From NCBI GenBank assembly GCA_902785605.1, contig CACZZL010000012.1, forward strand, positions 1 to 64,000: a stretch of 64,000 bases of DNA. Direction: 5' to 3'. Below, in pieces: positions 54,127 to 62,325 of the stretch (position 1 is the first letter of the stretch; every line of letters starts with the position of its first letter). This DNA comes from an uncultured Bacteroidales bacterium (GTDB taxonomy: Bacteria > Bacteroidota > Bacteroidia > Bacteroidales > Paludibacteraceae). The notes beneath the pieces are model-generated. The model had not been told where the DNA came from, searched no databases, and saw only the letters and a list, made by a program, of their open reading frames with translations. The position numbers were made by a program, and so were the translations under genes.

Positions 54127-54247
54127 ATGGACCGTAAATGGACCGAGATTGGACCGAGATAGGACCGAGTAAAGTCTAGGATTGGTCCGAGATTGGACCG
54201 TAAATGGTCCGAGAATGGACCGATCCAACACCGAGAATGGACCGATG
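54127..54247. repeat. array of eleven 11-nt units, GGACCGA type
   Basis: Eleven consecutive 11-mers from 54127: ATGGACCGTAA, ATGGACCGAGA, TTGGACCGAGA, TAGGACCGAGT, AAAGTCTAGGA, TTGGTCCGAGA, TTGGACCGTAA, ATGGTCCGAGA, ATGGACCGATC, CAACACCGAGA and ATGGACCGATG. The period is kept exactly while bases vary. Confidence 0.9.
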
Positions 54248-54265
54248 AAGTCTCGCCACAAAACA

Positions 54266-54322
54266 GGGCGAGAGGAGACAAACGGGGCGAGAGGAGACAA
54301 ACAGGGCGAGAGAAGACAAACG
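54266..54322. repeat. three 19-nt direct repeats
   Basis: GGGCGAGAGGAGACAAACG at 54266-54284, then copies at 54285-54303 and 54304-54322 with one or two changes. Confidence 0.88.
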
Positions 54323-54330
54323 GGGAACAA

Positions 54331-54357
54331 AAAACAGGCAGCGGGGCTGTCTGTTTT
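54331..54357 (-). terminator. terminator after secG
   Basis: AAAACAGGCAG (54331-54341) pairs with CTGTCTGTTTT (54347-54357), with one G-T pair. A runs before it give a U tail on the minus strand. About 55 bp beyond the secG stop; between them (54366-54412) lies a GCGATT-type repeat. Confidence 0.65.
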
Positions 54358-54412
54358 TGTGATGGTTGAGCGATTCGTGAAACGATTCGTTGAGCGATTA
54401 ATGGAGTGTTAA

Positions 54413-54718
54413 TTACTCACCTGCTTCTTCGGTCTCAACATCTGCGTCGGTAGCAACGGTAGTCGTAACCGTCGTGTCATCCTTGGGCTGCTGAGCCGCT
54501 TTGGTCATACCTGCTGCGATGATGCTCATTGCTACGATCACAGCGAGCAGGGTCCAAGTCGCTTTCTCCAAGAAGTCAGCCGTCTTCGGCGCACCCATTA
54601 CCTGGTTACCGCTCGAGAAACCGGCTGCCAAGCCACCACCTTTGCTATTCTGCACCAATACGAGGAGCGTCATAAGGATAGCAGCTAAAAATACTAAAAC
54701 AGTAATAAAAATGTACAT
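54413..54718 (-). CDS. secG: preprotein translocase subunit SecG
   Basis: 101 residues. Two membrane helices: MYIFITVLVFLAAILMTLLV and, after the conserved GGGLAAGFSSGNQVMG loop, ATWTLLAVIVAMSIIAAG. The tail is a Thr/Asp-rich extension. Accessory subunit of the SecYEG channel. It is divergent from the sigma-54 activator gene, an arrangement frequent in Bacteroidales. Confidence 0.93.
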   Translation of the reverse strand: MYIFITVLVFLAAILMTLLVLVQNSKGGGLAAGFSSGNQVMGAPKTADFLEKATWTLLAVIVAMSIIAAGMTKAAQQPKDDTTVTTTVATDADVETEEAGE

Positions 54719-54727
54719 AATTATTTA

Positions 54728-54762
54728 AATTTACGATTTACGATTTACGATGTACGATTTAT
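54728..54762. repeat. heptamer array, TTTACGA type
   Basis: TTTACGA three times, TGTACGA, TTTA in the secG leader. Reverse complement of the 39183-39213 family. Confidence 0.8.
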
Positions 54763-54804
54763 TTTTTCATTTAGTGATTTAGCGGTACTACGCAAAATCG
54801 GGTG

Positions 54805-54836
54805 CAAAGGTACAACAAAAAATGCATATATGCAAA
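54805..54836 (-). promoter_or_regulatory. secG promoter
   Basis: Minus-strand TTTG (54836-54833) and TACCTTTG (54812-54805), 20 bp apart; leader of about 80 nt that contains the TTTACGA array. Confidence 0.78.
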
Positions 54837-54862
54837 TTTTTCGGCAAAAAAAGCATTTATAT

Positions 54863-54893
54863 TTGTATATATGAAAAAAAAGTCGTATCTTTG
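54863..54893 (+). promoter_or_regulatory. promoter of the sigma-54 activator gene
   Basis: TTG (54863-54865) and TATCTTTG (54886-54893), 20 bp apart; short leader to ATG 54916. Confidence 0.8.
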
Positions 54894-54915
54894 TAGGCTT
54901 TTTGCGAGGTAAACT

Positions 54916-56130
54916 ATGACGCAACAGGAATTATTAGGTATCAAGCAGCGGTTTGGGATTATCGGTATGAGCCCGCTGCTCAACAGAGATATAGAAGTCG
55001 CCGTACAGGTGGCCCGTACGGATTTGAGCGTACTCATTACCGGCGAGTCGGGTGTGGGTAAAGAGCATTTTCCGAAGATTATACATGCGTATTCGGCGCG
55101 CAAGCACGGGCCGTACTTTGCTGTGAACTGCGGTGCTATTCCGGAAGGGACCATCGACAGCGAGTTGTTCGGTCATGAGAAAGGTGCGTTCACGGACGCG
55201 AAGAACGAGCACAAGGGCTATTTTGAGATTGCTGACGGAGGTACGCTGTTCCTGGACGAGGTAGGCGAACTGCCGCTGCAGACTCAGGTGCGTCTGCTGC
55301 GTGTGCTGGAGACGGGTGAGTACTTGCGCATGGGCTCGAGTCAGGTGCGTAAAACGAACGTGCGCGTGGTTGCTGCGACGAACCTTAACATGCGTCAGGC
55401 GATCGACGACGGCCGGTTCCGTGAGGACCTGTATTACCGTCTTAATACGGTTGAGATACGTGTGCCGGCGCTGCGTGAGCGCAAGGAAGATATACCTCTG
55501 TTGTTTAGAAAGTTCGCAGTCGATTTCTGCAACCGCTACCAGATGCCCGTGCTGTCGCTTAACGATGAGGCGACGCGGCTGCTGCAGAACTCCTACTGGA
55601 GAGGAAACATCCGTCAACTCAAGAACCTGGCCGAGCAGATAGCGGTCATTGAGTTGGATCATCAGATCAACGCCGAGACGCTACATCGTTACTTGCCGGC
55701 CGAGGAGCACCAGCAGGGACTCGTGCTGCGCACGCCGACCCAAGAGGCAGGTAAGGACTACTCGCACGAGCTCGGTATCCTCTATAACATGGTGATGCAG
55801 AACCGCAAGGAACTGCAGGATATGCAGGAACGAATTAGTGAATTAACGAGTGAGCGAATGAGGGAGCTGGCGCACACCGAGAAACCGGGATACCGGGATT
55901 CAGAAGAAGTGCCGTCAACACCGACCATCACCATCTCGCGGCCCGAAGAGCCGACGCGCAAGCCGATCGAGGCAGAAGAGATAGAGGCCAGCCTGCGTGT
56001 CGAGGACGGCGAGAAAGAACTGATTCGCCGTGCCCTCGAGGTGACGGACGGTAACCGCAAAGAGGCGGCAGCGCGACTCGGCTTCTCCGAGCGGACGCTG
56101 TATAGGAAGATTAAGGAATACGGACTTTGA
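54916..56130 (+). CDS. sigma-54-dependent activator without a receiver domain
   Basis: 404 residues. AAA+ domain from about residue 12: Walker A GESGVGKEHFPKII, the sigma-54 contact loop as GAFTDA (usually GAFTGA), Walker B ADGGTLFLDEVGELPLQT, and sensor/arginine region VPALRERKEDIPLLF. The Fis-type helix-turn-helix is at the C terminus (NRKEAAARLGFSERTLYRKI). No N-terminal sensor, so control is by another route. In Bacteroidales this gene usually sits with lptE and secG, as here. Nucleotides 55828-55866 (encoding RISELTSERMREL) look repeat-derived. Confidence 0.9.
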   Translation: MTQQELLGIKQRFGIIGMSPLLNRDIEVAVQVARTDLSVLITGESGVGKEHFPKIIHAYSARKHGPYFAVNCGAIPEGTIDSELFGHEKGAFTDAKNEHKGYFEIADGGTLFLDEVGELPLQTQVRLLRVLETGEYLRMGSSQVRKTNVRVVAATNLNMRQAIDDGRFREDLYYRLNTVEIRVPALRERKEDIPLLFRKFAVDFCNRYQMPVLSLNDEATRLLQNSYWRGNIRQLKNLAEQIAVIELDHQINAETLHRYLPAEEHQQGLVLRTPTQEAGKDYSHELGILYNMVMQNRKELQDMQERISELTSERMRELAHTEKPGYRDSEEVPSTPTITISRPEEPTRKPIEAEEIEASLRVEDGEKELIRRALEVTDGNRKEAAARLGFSERTLYRKIKEYGL

Positions 56131-56131
56131 T

Positions 56132-56192
56132 TGACGATTGAACAATTGACGATGTACGATTGATTGACAATTGAATATAATTGACGATTTCG
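56132..56192. repeat. repeat array, TTGACGA type
   Basis: TTGACGATTGAACAATTGAC and similar units, period of about 7-8 nt, between the activator stop and the lptE ATG. Confidence 0.8.
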
Positions 56193-56194
56193 TA

Positions 56195-56704
56195 ATGACG
56201 AAGGGATATAGGTACATATTATTAGTGCTGCTGGTGCTGACGAACGGATGTGCGATCAGTTACAAGTTCAACGGGGCGAACATCAATTACCAGACGACGC
56301 ACTCGATCTCGATCGCGGATTTTCCGAACAACGCGGCCATGGTCAACCCGTCGCTGAGTACGAACCTGACGGAAGGTATTCGGGATCTGTACATGCGGCA
56401 GACGCGTCTGGAGGTGCTGCGCAAAGGCGGGGACTTGGAGCTGGAAGGAGAGATTGTCGGCTACGACATCTCGCAGGGCGCTATTTCGGCGAACAGTTAC
56501 GCGGCCGAGAGCAAGTTGACGATCCGTGTGACGGTTCATTTTACCAATAATATCTACCCTGAAGAGTCGTTTGACAAGACCTATTCGGCGTTCCAGACCT
56601 TCGATGCTAGCCAATTGCTGTCCGATGTGCAGGACCAGTTGTGCGAAGCTATCATCACCGAGATCGCGGAGAGTATCTACAATGATACCGTGGCGAAATG
56701 GTAG
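56195..56704 (+). CDS. lptE: LptE-like lipoprotein
   Basis: 169 residues. Lipobox signal peptide (LLVLLVLTNGC) and a beta-rich body with ISYKFNGANINYQTTHSISI and LEGEIVGYDISQGAISANSY, the pattern of Bacteroidetes LptE, which plugs the LptD barrel and helps insert lipopolysaccharide in the outer membrane. ATG 56195 is chosen because it starts the signal peptide; a TTG at 56171 would add a stretch encoded by the repeat array. Confidence 0.87.
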   Translation: MTKGYRYILLVLLVLTNGCAISYKFNGANINYQTTHSISIADFPNNAAMVNPSLSTNLTEGIRDLYMRQTRLEVLRKGGDLELEGEIVGYDISQGAISANSYAAESKLTIRVTVHFTNNIYPEESFDKTYSAFQTFDASQLLSDVQDQLCEAIITEIAESIYNDTVAKW

Positions 56705-56713
56705 GCCATTTGG

Positions 56714-56757
56714 CAAATTGACGATTGGACGATTGACGATTGGACGATTGATTTACG
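56714..56757. repeat. repeat array, GACGATTG type
   Basis: GACGATTG units repeated four times with 7-8-nt spacing between lptE and wza. Confidence 0.82.
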
Positions 56758-56779
56758 AATGAAAATTATTGACGATTTT

Positions 56780-57601
56780 ATGAATAAAACATTGAAATGG
56801 ATTGCGTTGGGACTGGTGGCGGTGACGGCTGCCGGTTGTGTGACGCAGAAGGAGATGACCTATCTGCGGGATGCAGACTCAGCGAAAGCGGATTCGATCA
56901 ATGCGCATTTCACGCCGCAGTCGGAGATGATCATTCGCAACGGCGACATGCTGACGGTGTTTGTGTCCGCGTTGGACAAAGAGGCGGTTGCTCCGTATAA
57001 CCTGCCGACGGTCGTGTTCAACAGCCCCGGTTCGACTTCGGTGCAGACCACTCCGATGCTGCCGTATTACACGGTAGATGAAGAGGGTGCAATCGACCTG
57101 CCGGTACTGGGTAAGGTGCAGGTGGCCGGTCTCAAACGGACCGAAGCGGAGGCGCTCATCAAGAGTCTGCTGGAGGCGCAAGTCGTTCAACCGACGGTGC
57201 AGGTTAATATGATTAATGCACGCGTGTCGGTGCTGGGTGAGGTGGCGACCCCGGGACAGATTCCGTTCACCAAGAACCGCATGACCATCTTCGAGGCCCT
57301 GGCTGCGGCCGGTGACTTGACGGTGTACGGTCAGCGTCATAATGTGCTGGTGACCCGTGAGGTGAACGGTAAGGTGGAGATGGGCCGCGTTGATCTGCGC
57401 AGCACCGATATCTATACGTCGCCGTACTACTACCTGCAGCAGAACGATGTGGTGTATGTATCGCCGAACAAAGTGCGTGCTGTGAGCAGCGCCAATGCCG
57501 GTCTTTGGTTGAGTATGGTCTCGACTGTAGCCAGCGCTGCGACCGTCATTGTAACCGTAGTTAATGTAGCCCGTCCGGCTTCTACTTCTACCTCTAAATA
57601 A
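56780..57601 (+). CDS. polysaccharide export outer membrane lipoprotein (Wza/BexD family)
   Basis: 273 residues. Lipobox (LVAVTAAGC), polysaccharide export domain (MIIRNGDMLTVFVSALDKEA, GAIDLPVLGKVQVAGLKRTE) and an SLBB-type domain (NARVSVLGEVATPGQIPF). C-terminal hydrophobic segment crosses the outer membrane as helices. ATG 56780 starts the signal peptide; ATG 56759 would add MKIIDDF from the repeat array. Partner of the Wzc kinase whose ATG overlaps its stop. Confidence 0.9.
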   Translation: MNKTLKWIALGLVAVTAAGCVTQKEMTYLRDADSAKADSINAHFTPQSEMIIRNGDMLTVFVSALDKEAVAPYNLPTVVFNSPGSTSVQTTPMLPYYTVDEEGAIDLPVLGKVQVAGLKRTEAEALIKSLLEAQVVQPTVQVNMINARVSVLGEVATPGQIPFTKNRMTIFEALAAAGDLTVYGQRHNVLVTREVNGKVEMGRVDLRSTDIYTSPYYYLQQNDVVYVSPNKVRAVSSANAGLWLSMVSTVASAATVIVTVVNVARPASTSTSK

Positions 57602-59883
57602 TGAATCCTATGGAAAATAAGAAGAACGAGATAGATCTGCGCAAAGTGCTGCGCGTAGCGTTGGAGCACTGGTGGTGGTTTGTGCTGAGCGTAGTGCTGT
57701 TCATGGCGCTGGGTACGGCGTATTACTTGCGCAAGTCCCCGTCCTGGACGACGGACGCGGCGATTATGCTGCGTCAGAAAGATGCGGCAAGCGGCATGGA
57801 GGCTTTCTCCATGTTAGGCCTCACGGGTAACCAGGCAGCCGAAGACGAAGTGGTGGTACTTGCTTCGCGCGGATTGCTGTACCAGGCGATTGATGCGCTT
57901 GACCTGTGGGAAGCGAACAGCAAACGAGGCGGTCTGCGCTGGGAAGGCGAGTTCCGCAACCCCGCGATGACGATCGAGTATATTGACTTGACCGAGGACG
58001 CCCAGAAACAGTCGTTCAATGTGACGGTCAAACCGCAGAAAGACGGGTATAAAGTGAAGACCAAAATGGGCTTCTTCCATCGTTCGTCGGTTAAGGTGGC
58101 GGACCTCGATAGTCCAATCGAGACCGGTGTGGGTACGATTGCGATTCATGCGAACCGTCCGCTGAGTGCCGACACGACCTATCGGGTGCGTCATGCGCGT
58201 CGTGAGTTGGTCGTAGCCGGTTACCGCAAGGCGATCAAGGTGTCGCAGCATAAGAAAGAGTCGAACATCATTACGCTCTCGACCTCTTCTCCGATGCCGG
58301 AGCGTGACAAGGCGCTGCTGTATCAGATGATCGAGCAGTACAACCTCAATGCGGTGGTGGACAAGAACATGATTGCGACTAACACGGCGCAGTTCATTGA
58401 GGAGCGTCTGTCCATCATCACCGAGGAGTTGAGTGAAGCGGAGAATGCGGTGGCGTACTACAAAGAGCAGAACAACATCGCCGACATCGCGACCCAGGCG
58501 AGCCTGTTCTTACAGGCCAGCAGCATGGAGCAACGGGCGTTGGCGGAAGTGGAGACTCAGTTGAGCCTGATCGAGTATATCGATGAGTTCCTGCGCGACG
58601 AGAGCAAGAGCGAGAACCTGATTCCGTCTAACCTCGGTGTGACAGACGCTTCGCTGACGAGCGGATTGTCGGAGTACAACGCGCTGCAGTTGCAACGTAT
58701 GCGTATTCAGCGTACGGCGACGGAGATGAACCCTGTCATTGAGCAGATGAACGATCAGTTGGCTTCCATGCGCCGTAACATCATTGCGACTATCGGTTCG
58801 GTACGCGAGAGCTTGCTGATCCGTAAACGCGGCCTGCAGGAACAGGACACGAAGTTCAACCAGCAGATTCAGGACGCGCCGGAGCAGCAACGGGAGTATA
58901 TCCGCGTCATGCGTCAGCAACAGATCAAGGAGCGACTCTATATCTACCTGTACGAGAAACGGGAAGAGAACGCGCTCATGCTGGCTGCTACGTCTATGCC
59001 GGCGAAGATTTTGGATATGCCGCAACGCGACGTGCGCAGCCAGAGCCCGCAGCTCAAGAAGTTGCTGATGCTCTGTTTCCTGCTCGGAATCCTTTTCCCG
59101 GCCGGAATGCTGTACCTGTTCGTGCTGCTCAACGATAAGATCGATGATGCGAAAGAGTTCGAGCGTCGTGTGAACGCGCCGCTGTTGGGACAACTGGTAC
59201 AGAACAGCCGTAATGCGCATATCGCGATTCATGAAGGCGAGTCGACCGTGTCGGCCGAGCTGTTCCGTCTGATTCGTACCAACCTGCGGTTCGTGCTGCC
59301 CAAGGAAGCCAAGAATCCTGTTATTCTTGTGACCTCGTGCATCAACGGCGACGGTAAGTCGTACGTGTCGAGTAACACGGCTTTGTCCTTGGCGATGTTG
59401 GGTAAGAAAGTGGTGCTGGTCGGTCTGGATATCCGCAAGCCGATGCTCGCGACGTATTTCCACCTCAAGACCAAAGGTCATCTGACGGACTATTTGGCCG
59501 AGCCCGATGTGACACTGGATGATATCATCGTACCGAGCGGTGAGCATGCTAACTTGGACCTTATCCCGTGCGGAACTATTCCGCCGAACCCGTCCGAGTT
59601 GCTGCAGACCGATCGGGTAGAGCAGTTATTTGCTGAGTTACGCAAGCGCTACGATTACATCCTCGTTGATACCGCGCCGGTTGCTCTGGTGAGCGACACG
59701 TATCTGCTGGACCGTGTAGCTGACATGACGATCTTCGTTTGCCGCTATAAGTACACTCCGTCGGAGATGATCGAGTATATCAACCAGATGATCGAGCAGA
59801 AACGGATGCACAATGTGGCATGTGTGCTGAACGGTGTAAAAGGACTAAGAGCCGGTTACGGTTACGGAGCGAAGAAGAAATGA
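57601..59883 (+). CDS. Wzc-like chain-length determinant with tyrosine kinase domain
   Basis: 760 residues. Wzz-type region with two membrane helices (ALEHWWWFVLSVVLFMALGT near 25 and LLMLCFLLGILFPAGMLYLF near 490), a long coiled coil between, and a cytosolic BY-kinase from about 530. Walker A is CINGDGKSYVSSN (residues about 580-592); Walker A' reads LVGLDIRKP, where the first Asp of DxDxR is Gly; Walker B is YDYILVDTAPV. The C terminus has only a few tyrosines (AGYGYGAKKK). Controls capsule or exopolysaccharide length together with Wza. Confidence 0.92.
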   Translation: MNPMENKKNEIDLRKVLRVALEHWWWFVLSVVLFMALGTAYYLRKSPSWTTDAAIMLRQKDAASGMEAFSMLGLTGNQAAEDEVVVLASRGLLYQAIDALDLWEANSKRGGLRWEGEFRNPAMTIEYIDLTEDAQKQSFNVTVKPQKDGYKVKTKMGFFHRSSVKVADLDSPIETGVGTIAIHANRPLSADTTYRVRHARRELVVAGYRKAIKVSQHKKESNIITLSTSSPMPERDKALLYQMIEQYNLNAVVDKNMIATNTAQFIEERLSIITEELSEAENAVAYYKEQNNIADIATQASLFLQASSMEQRALAEVETQLSLIEYIDEFLRDESKSENLIPSNLGVTDASLTSGLSEYNALQLQRMRIQRTATEMNPVIEQMNDQLASMRRNIIATIGSVRESLLIRKRGLQEQDTKFNQQIQDAPEQQREYIRVMRQQQIKERLYIYLYEKREENALMLAATSMPAKILDMPQRDVRSQSPQLKKLLMLCFLLGILFPAGMLYLFVLLNDKIDDAKEFERRVNAPLLGQLVQNSRNAHIAIHEGESTVSAELFRLIRTNLRFVLPKEAKNPVILVTSCINGDGKSYVSSNTALSLAMLGKKVVLVGLDIRKPMLATYFHLKTKGHLTDYLAEPDVTLDDIIVPSGEHANLDLIPCGTIPPNPSELLQTDRVEQLFAELRKRYDYILVDTAPVALVSDTYLLDRVADMTIFVCRYKYTPSEMIEYINQMIEQKRMHNVACVLNGVKGLRAGYGYGAKKK

Positions 59884-59892
59884 GATTCTTTT

Positions 59893-59953
59893 GATTGACG
59901 ATTGGACGATTGACGAGGTACGATTGATTGACGATTGAAAAATATTGACGATT
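59893..59953. repeat. GATTGAC array, left flank of the four-helix-bundle gene
   Basis: GATTGAC, GATTGGAC, GATTGAC, GAGGTAC and further units ending AATATTGACGATTT next to the ATG. Opposite orientation to 60319-60384. Confidence 0.82.
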
Positions 59954-59954
59954 T

Positions 59955-60329
59955 ATGACTACAGACGAACTGAAAGAAAGATTTAGAAAGTTTTCTATCA
60001 AAATTATTGGGCTTGTAAATACAATGCCGAATAACATTGCGGGAAATGCAATTGCAAAGCAGATAGTTCGTTCTGGGACTTCTCCGGCTGCTAATTATAG
60101 AGCAGCCTGTTTGGCAAAATCGAATAAAGATTTTCTAAACAAACTGAAAATGGTAGAGGAAGAGATAGATGAAACGTCACATTGGTTAAGCGTCATTATG
60201 GATGCAGAACTTCTGCCTCGGACACAGGTGGAAGACTTGTATGACGAAAGTGTTGAATTAAGACGAATTGTAACACGTTCCATTTTAACAATAAGGCAAA
60301 CAATAGATGCAAAGGAACGTCAATCGTAA
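59955..60329 (+). CDS. four helix bundle protein (S23/IVS-encoded protein family)
   Basis: 124 residues. LKERFRKFSIKIIGLVNTMP, AKQIVRSGTSPAANYRAACL and KLKMVEEEIDETSHWLSVIM match the S23/Avd-like four-helix bundle family (first known from intervening sequences in 23S rRNA genes; relatives serve in diversity-generating retroelements). No reverse transcriptase or rRNA is near. The gene is bracketed by heptamer arrays in inverted orientation, its ATG immediately after one. Function unknown. Confidence 0.88.
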   Translation: MTTDELKERFRKFSIKIIGLVNTMPNNIAGNAIAKQIVRSGTSPAANYRAACLAKSNKDFLNKLKMVEEEIDETSHWLSVIMDAELLPRTQVEDLYDESVELRRIVTRSILTIRQTIDAKERQS

Positions 60330-60384
60330 ATTAATCAAATCGTACATAAATCGTACATCGTAAATTTGTCAATCGTCAATAATT
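60319..60384. repeat. inverted heptamer array, right flank
   Basis: CGTCAATCGTAAAT, then ATCGTAC/ATCGTAA units and GTCAATCGTCAATAATT, the reverse complement of the left flank family. The first bases overlap the end of the four-helix-bundle gene; the topB ATG follows directly. Confidence 0.82.
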
Positions 60385-62325
60385 ATGGTTGTTTGTGTAG
60401 CAGAGAAACCGTCCGTTGGCGCGTATATAGCGAATGTGTTAGGCGCAAAGCAGAAACACGACGGCTATTTCGAGGGTAACGGATACCAGGTGACCTGGAC
60501 GTTCGGTCACCTGTGTGCGCTGTTGGATCCGCAGGAGTACACAGACCAGTGGAAGAGCTGGAGTCTGAGTTCGCTGCCGATGATCCCGCCGCGTTTCTCG
60601 ATCAAGGTGTCCGGTGATGCGGGCGTACACAAACAGTTCAACGTGATCAAGAGTCTGATTGCACAAGCCGACGAGGTGATCAACTGCGGTGATGCCGGGC
60701 AAGAGGGAGAGCTGATCCAACGCTGGGTCTATCAGCAGGCAGGGTGTAAGTGTCCGGTGAAGCGTCTGTGGGTGAACTCATTGACCGAAGAGGCGATTCG
60801 GGACGGTTTTGCACAACTCAAGGACCAATCGGAGTACCAGCATTTGTACGAAGCTGGTATGATGCGCGCGATTGGCGATTGGTTGTTAGGTATGAACGCT
60901 ACGCGTGCGTATACAATAAGGTACGCGCAAGGGGTAGGGCGGAATAGGCAAGTGCTGTCGGTGGGCCGTGTGCAGACTCCGACGCTCGCGCTGGTCGTTA
61001 AACGGCAGGCGGAGATCGAGCATTTTGTGCCTCGTACCTATTGGGAGTTGAAAACGGAATACCGCGACACGCTGTTCAGCGCGCAGATTCCGGTAGAGGA
61101 AGGCGAGTATGCCATCACGTCCGAAGAGCAGGGACAGGCATTGGTGGACAGCATCAAGGACCTGCCGCTGACCATTACTAATGTGGAGAAGAAGAAAGGG
61201 CTGGAGTACGCGCCGAAGTTGTATGACTTGACTTCTCTACAGGTGGATTGCAACAAGAAGTATAACTTCTCTGCTGAGCAGACGCTGCAACTCATCCAAT
61301 CGCTCTATGAGAAACGTGTGACGACCTATCCGCGTGTGGATACGACCTATCTGAGCGATGATATCTACCCCAAAGTGCCGGGTACGTTAGCCGGTATCAA
61401 GGATTATTATCCGTCCGTCGCTCCGCTTATCGGTGCCAAGTTGCCCAAGTCGAAGAAGGTGTTCGATAACAAGAAAGTGACCGACCACCATGCGATCATT
61501 CCGACCGGGCAGCGTCCGGAAGGGCTGAGCGCGGACGAGAAGAAAGTGTATGATTTGGTGGCCCTGCATTTCATTGCGGTGTTCTATCCCGAGTGCGAAG
61601 TGAGCAAAACGACCGTGCTCGCCAAAGCGGGTGAGATCGATTTCAAAGTGACGGGTCGTGAGGTACTCAAGCCGGGATGGAGAACGGTGTTTGATAATGT
61701 ACAAAGTGACAATGTACAAAGTACAAAGGATAACTCCGCTGAAGCGGAGAACGACGAGTCGTCCGAGGAGTCGAAGTCGCTGCCGGCATTTGTGAAAGGG
61801 GAGAGCGGACCGCATATCCCGCAACTGAAACAGAAAACGACCACTCCGCCGGCGTATTATACGGAGGCGACGCTGCTGCGAGCCATGGAGACGGCCGGTA
61901 AGACGGTCGAGAACGACGAGTTGCGCGAGGCGATGAAAGAGAATGGTATCGGTCGTCCTTCTACCCGTGCTGCGATCATCGAGAAACTGTATCAGCGGAA
62001 GTATATTGTCAAGCAAGGTAAGAGCCTTAGGGCTACGGAGACGGGTATCAACCTGATTCATACCATCATCTCTCCACTGCTCAAATCGGCAGAACTGACC
62101 GGTCTGTGGGAGAAGAAACTAAGGGAGATCGAACGCGGTGAGTATGCTGCACAGGATTTTCTGAATGAACTCAAAGAGATGACATCCGGCGTAGTGATGG
62201 ATGTCAAAACGAACAAAGCCGGTATGCTCTGTCCCGTCTGCCGGCAAGGTCTCATCATTCGCGGCAACACGCAGTACGGCTGTTCCCGCTGGCGCGAAGG
62301 ATGTACCTATCGGGAGCCGTTTTAG
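60385..62325 (+). CDS. topB: type IA DNA topoisomerase, topoisomerase III-like
   Basis: 646 residues. TOPRIM start VCVAEKPSVGAYIANVLGAK with INCGDAGQEGELIQRW, catalytic tyrosine in RVTTYPRVDTTYLSDD (about residue 315) and a C-terminal zinc-finger-like CPVCRQGLI...CSRWREGC. Relaxes negative supercoils and separates DNA strands. Nucleotides 61691-61734 have a 7-nt GTACAAA period encoding DNVQSDNVQSTKD, followed by an acidic stretch, an apparent insertion. ATG 60385 follows the inverted array. Confidence 0.92.
   Translation: MVVCVAEKPSVGAYIANVLGAKQKHDGYFEGNGYQVTWTFGHLCALLDPQEYTDQWKSWSLSSLPMIPPRFSIKVSGDAGVHKQFNVIKSLIAQADEVINCGDAGQEGELIQRWVYQQAGCKCPVKRLWVNSLTEEAIRDGFAQLKDQSEYQHLYEAGMMRAIGDWLLGMNATRAYTIRYAQGVGRNRQVLSVGRVQTPTLALVVKRQAEIEHFVPRTYWELKTEYRDTLFSAQIPVEEGEYAITSEEQGQALVDSIKDLPLTITNVEKKKGLEYAPKLYDLTSLQVDCNKKYNFSAEQTLQLIQSLYEKRVTTYPRVDTTYLSDDIYPKVPGTLAGIKDYYPSVAPLIGAKLPKSKKVFDNKKVTDHHAIIPTGQRPEGLSADEKKVYDLVALHFIAVFYPECEVSKTTVLAKAGEIDFKVTGREVLKPGWRTVFDNVQSDNVQSTKDNSAEAENDESSEESKSLPAFVKGESGPHIPQLKQKTTTPPAYYTEATLLRAMETAGKTVENDELREAMKENGIGRPSTRAAIIEKLYQRKYIVKQGKSLRATETGINLIHTIISPLLKSAELTGLWEKKLREIERGEYAAQDFLNELKEMTSGVVMDVKTNKAGMLCPVCRQGLIIRGNTQYGCSRWREGCTYREPF

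Noticed and set aside
54042-54330. CRISPR array
   Set aside because: Repeats are 7, 11 or 19 nt with no unique spacers and no cas genes.
59893-60384. Diversity-generating retroelement around the Avd-like four-helix-bundle gene
   Set aside because: No reverse transcriptase and no template/variable repeat pair with adenine-specific differences in the window.
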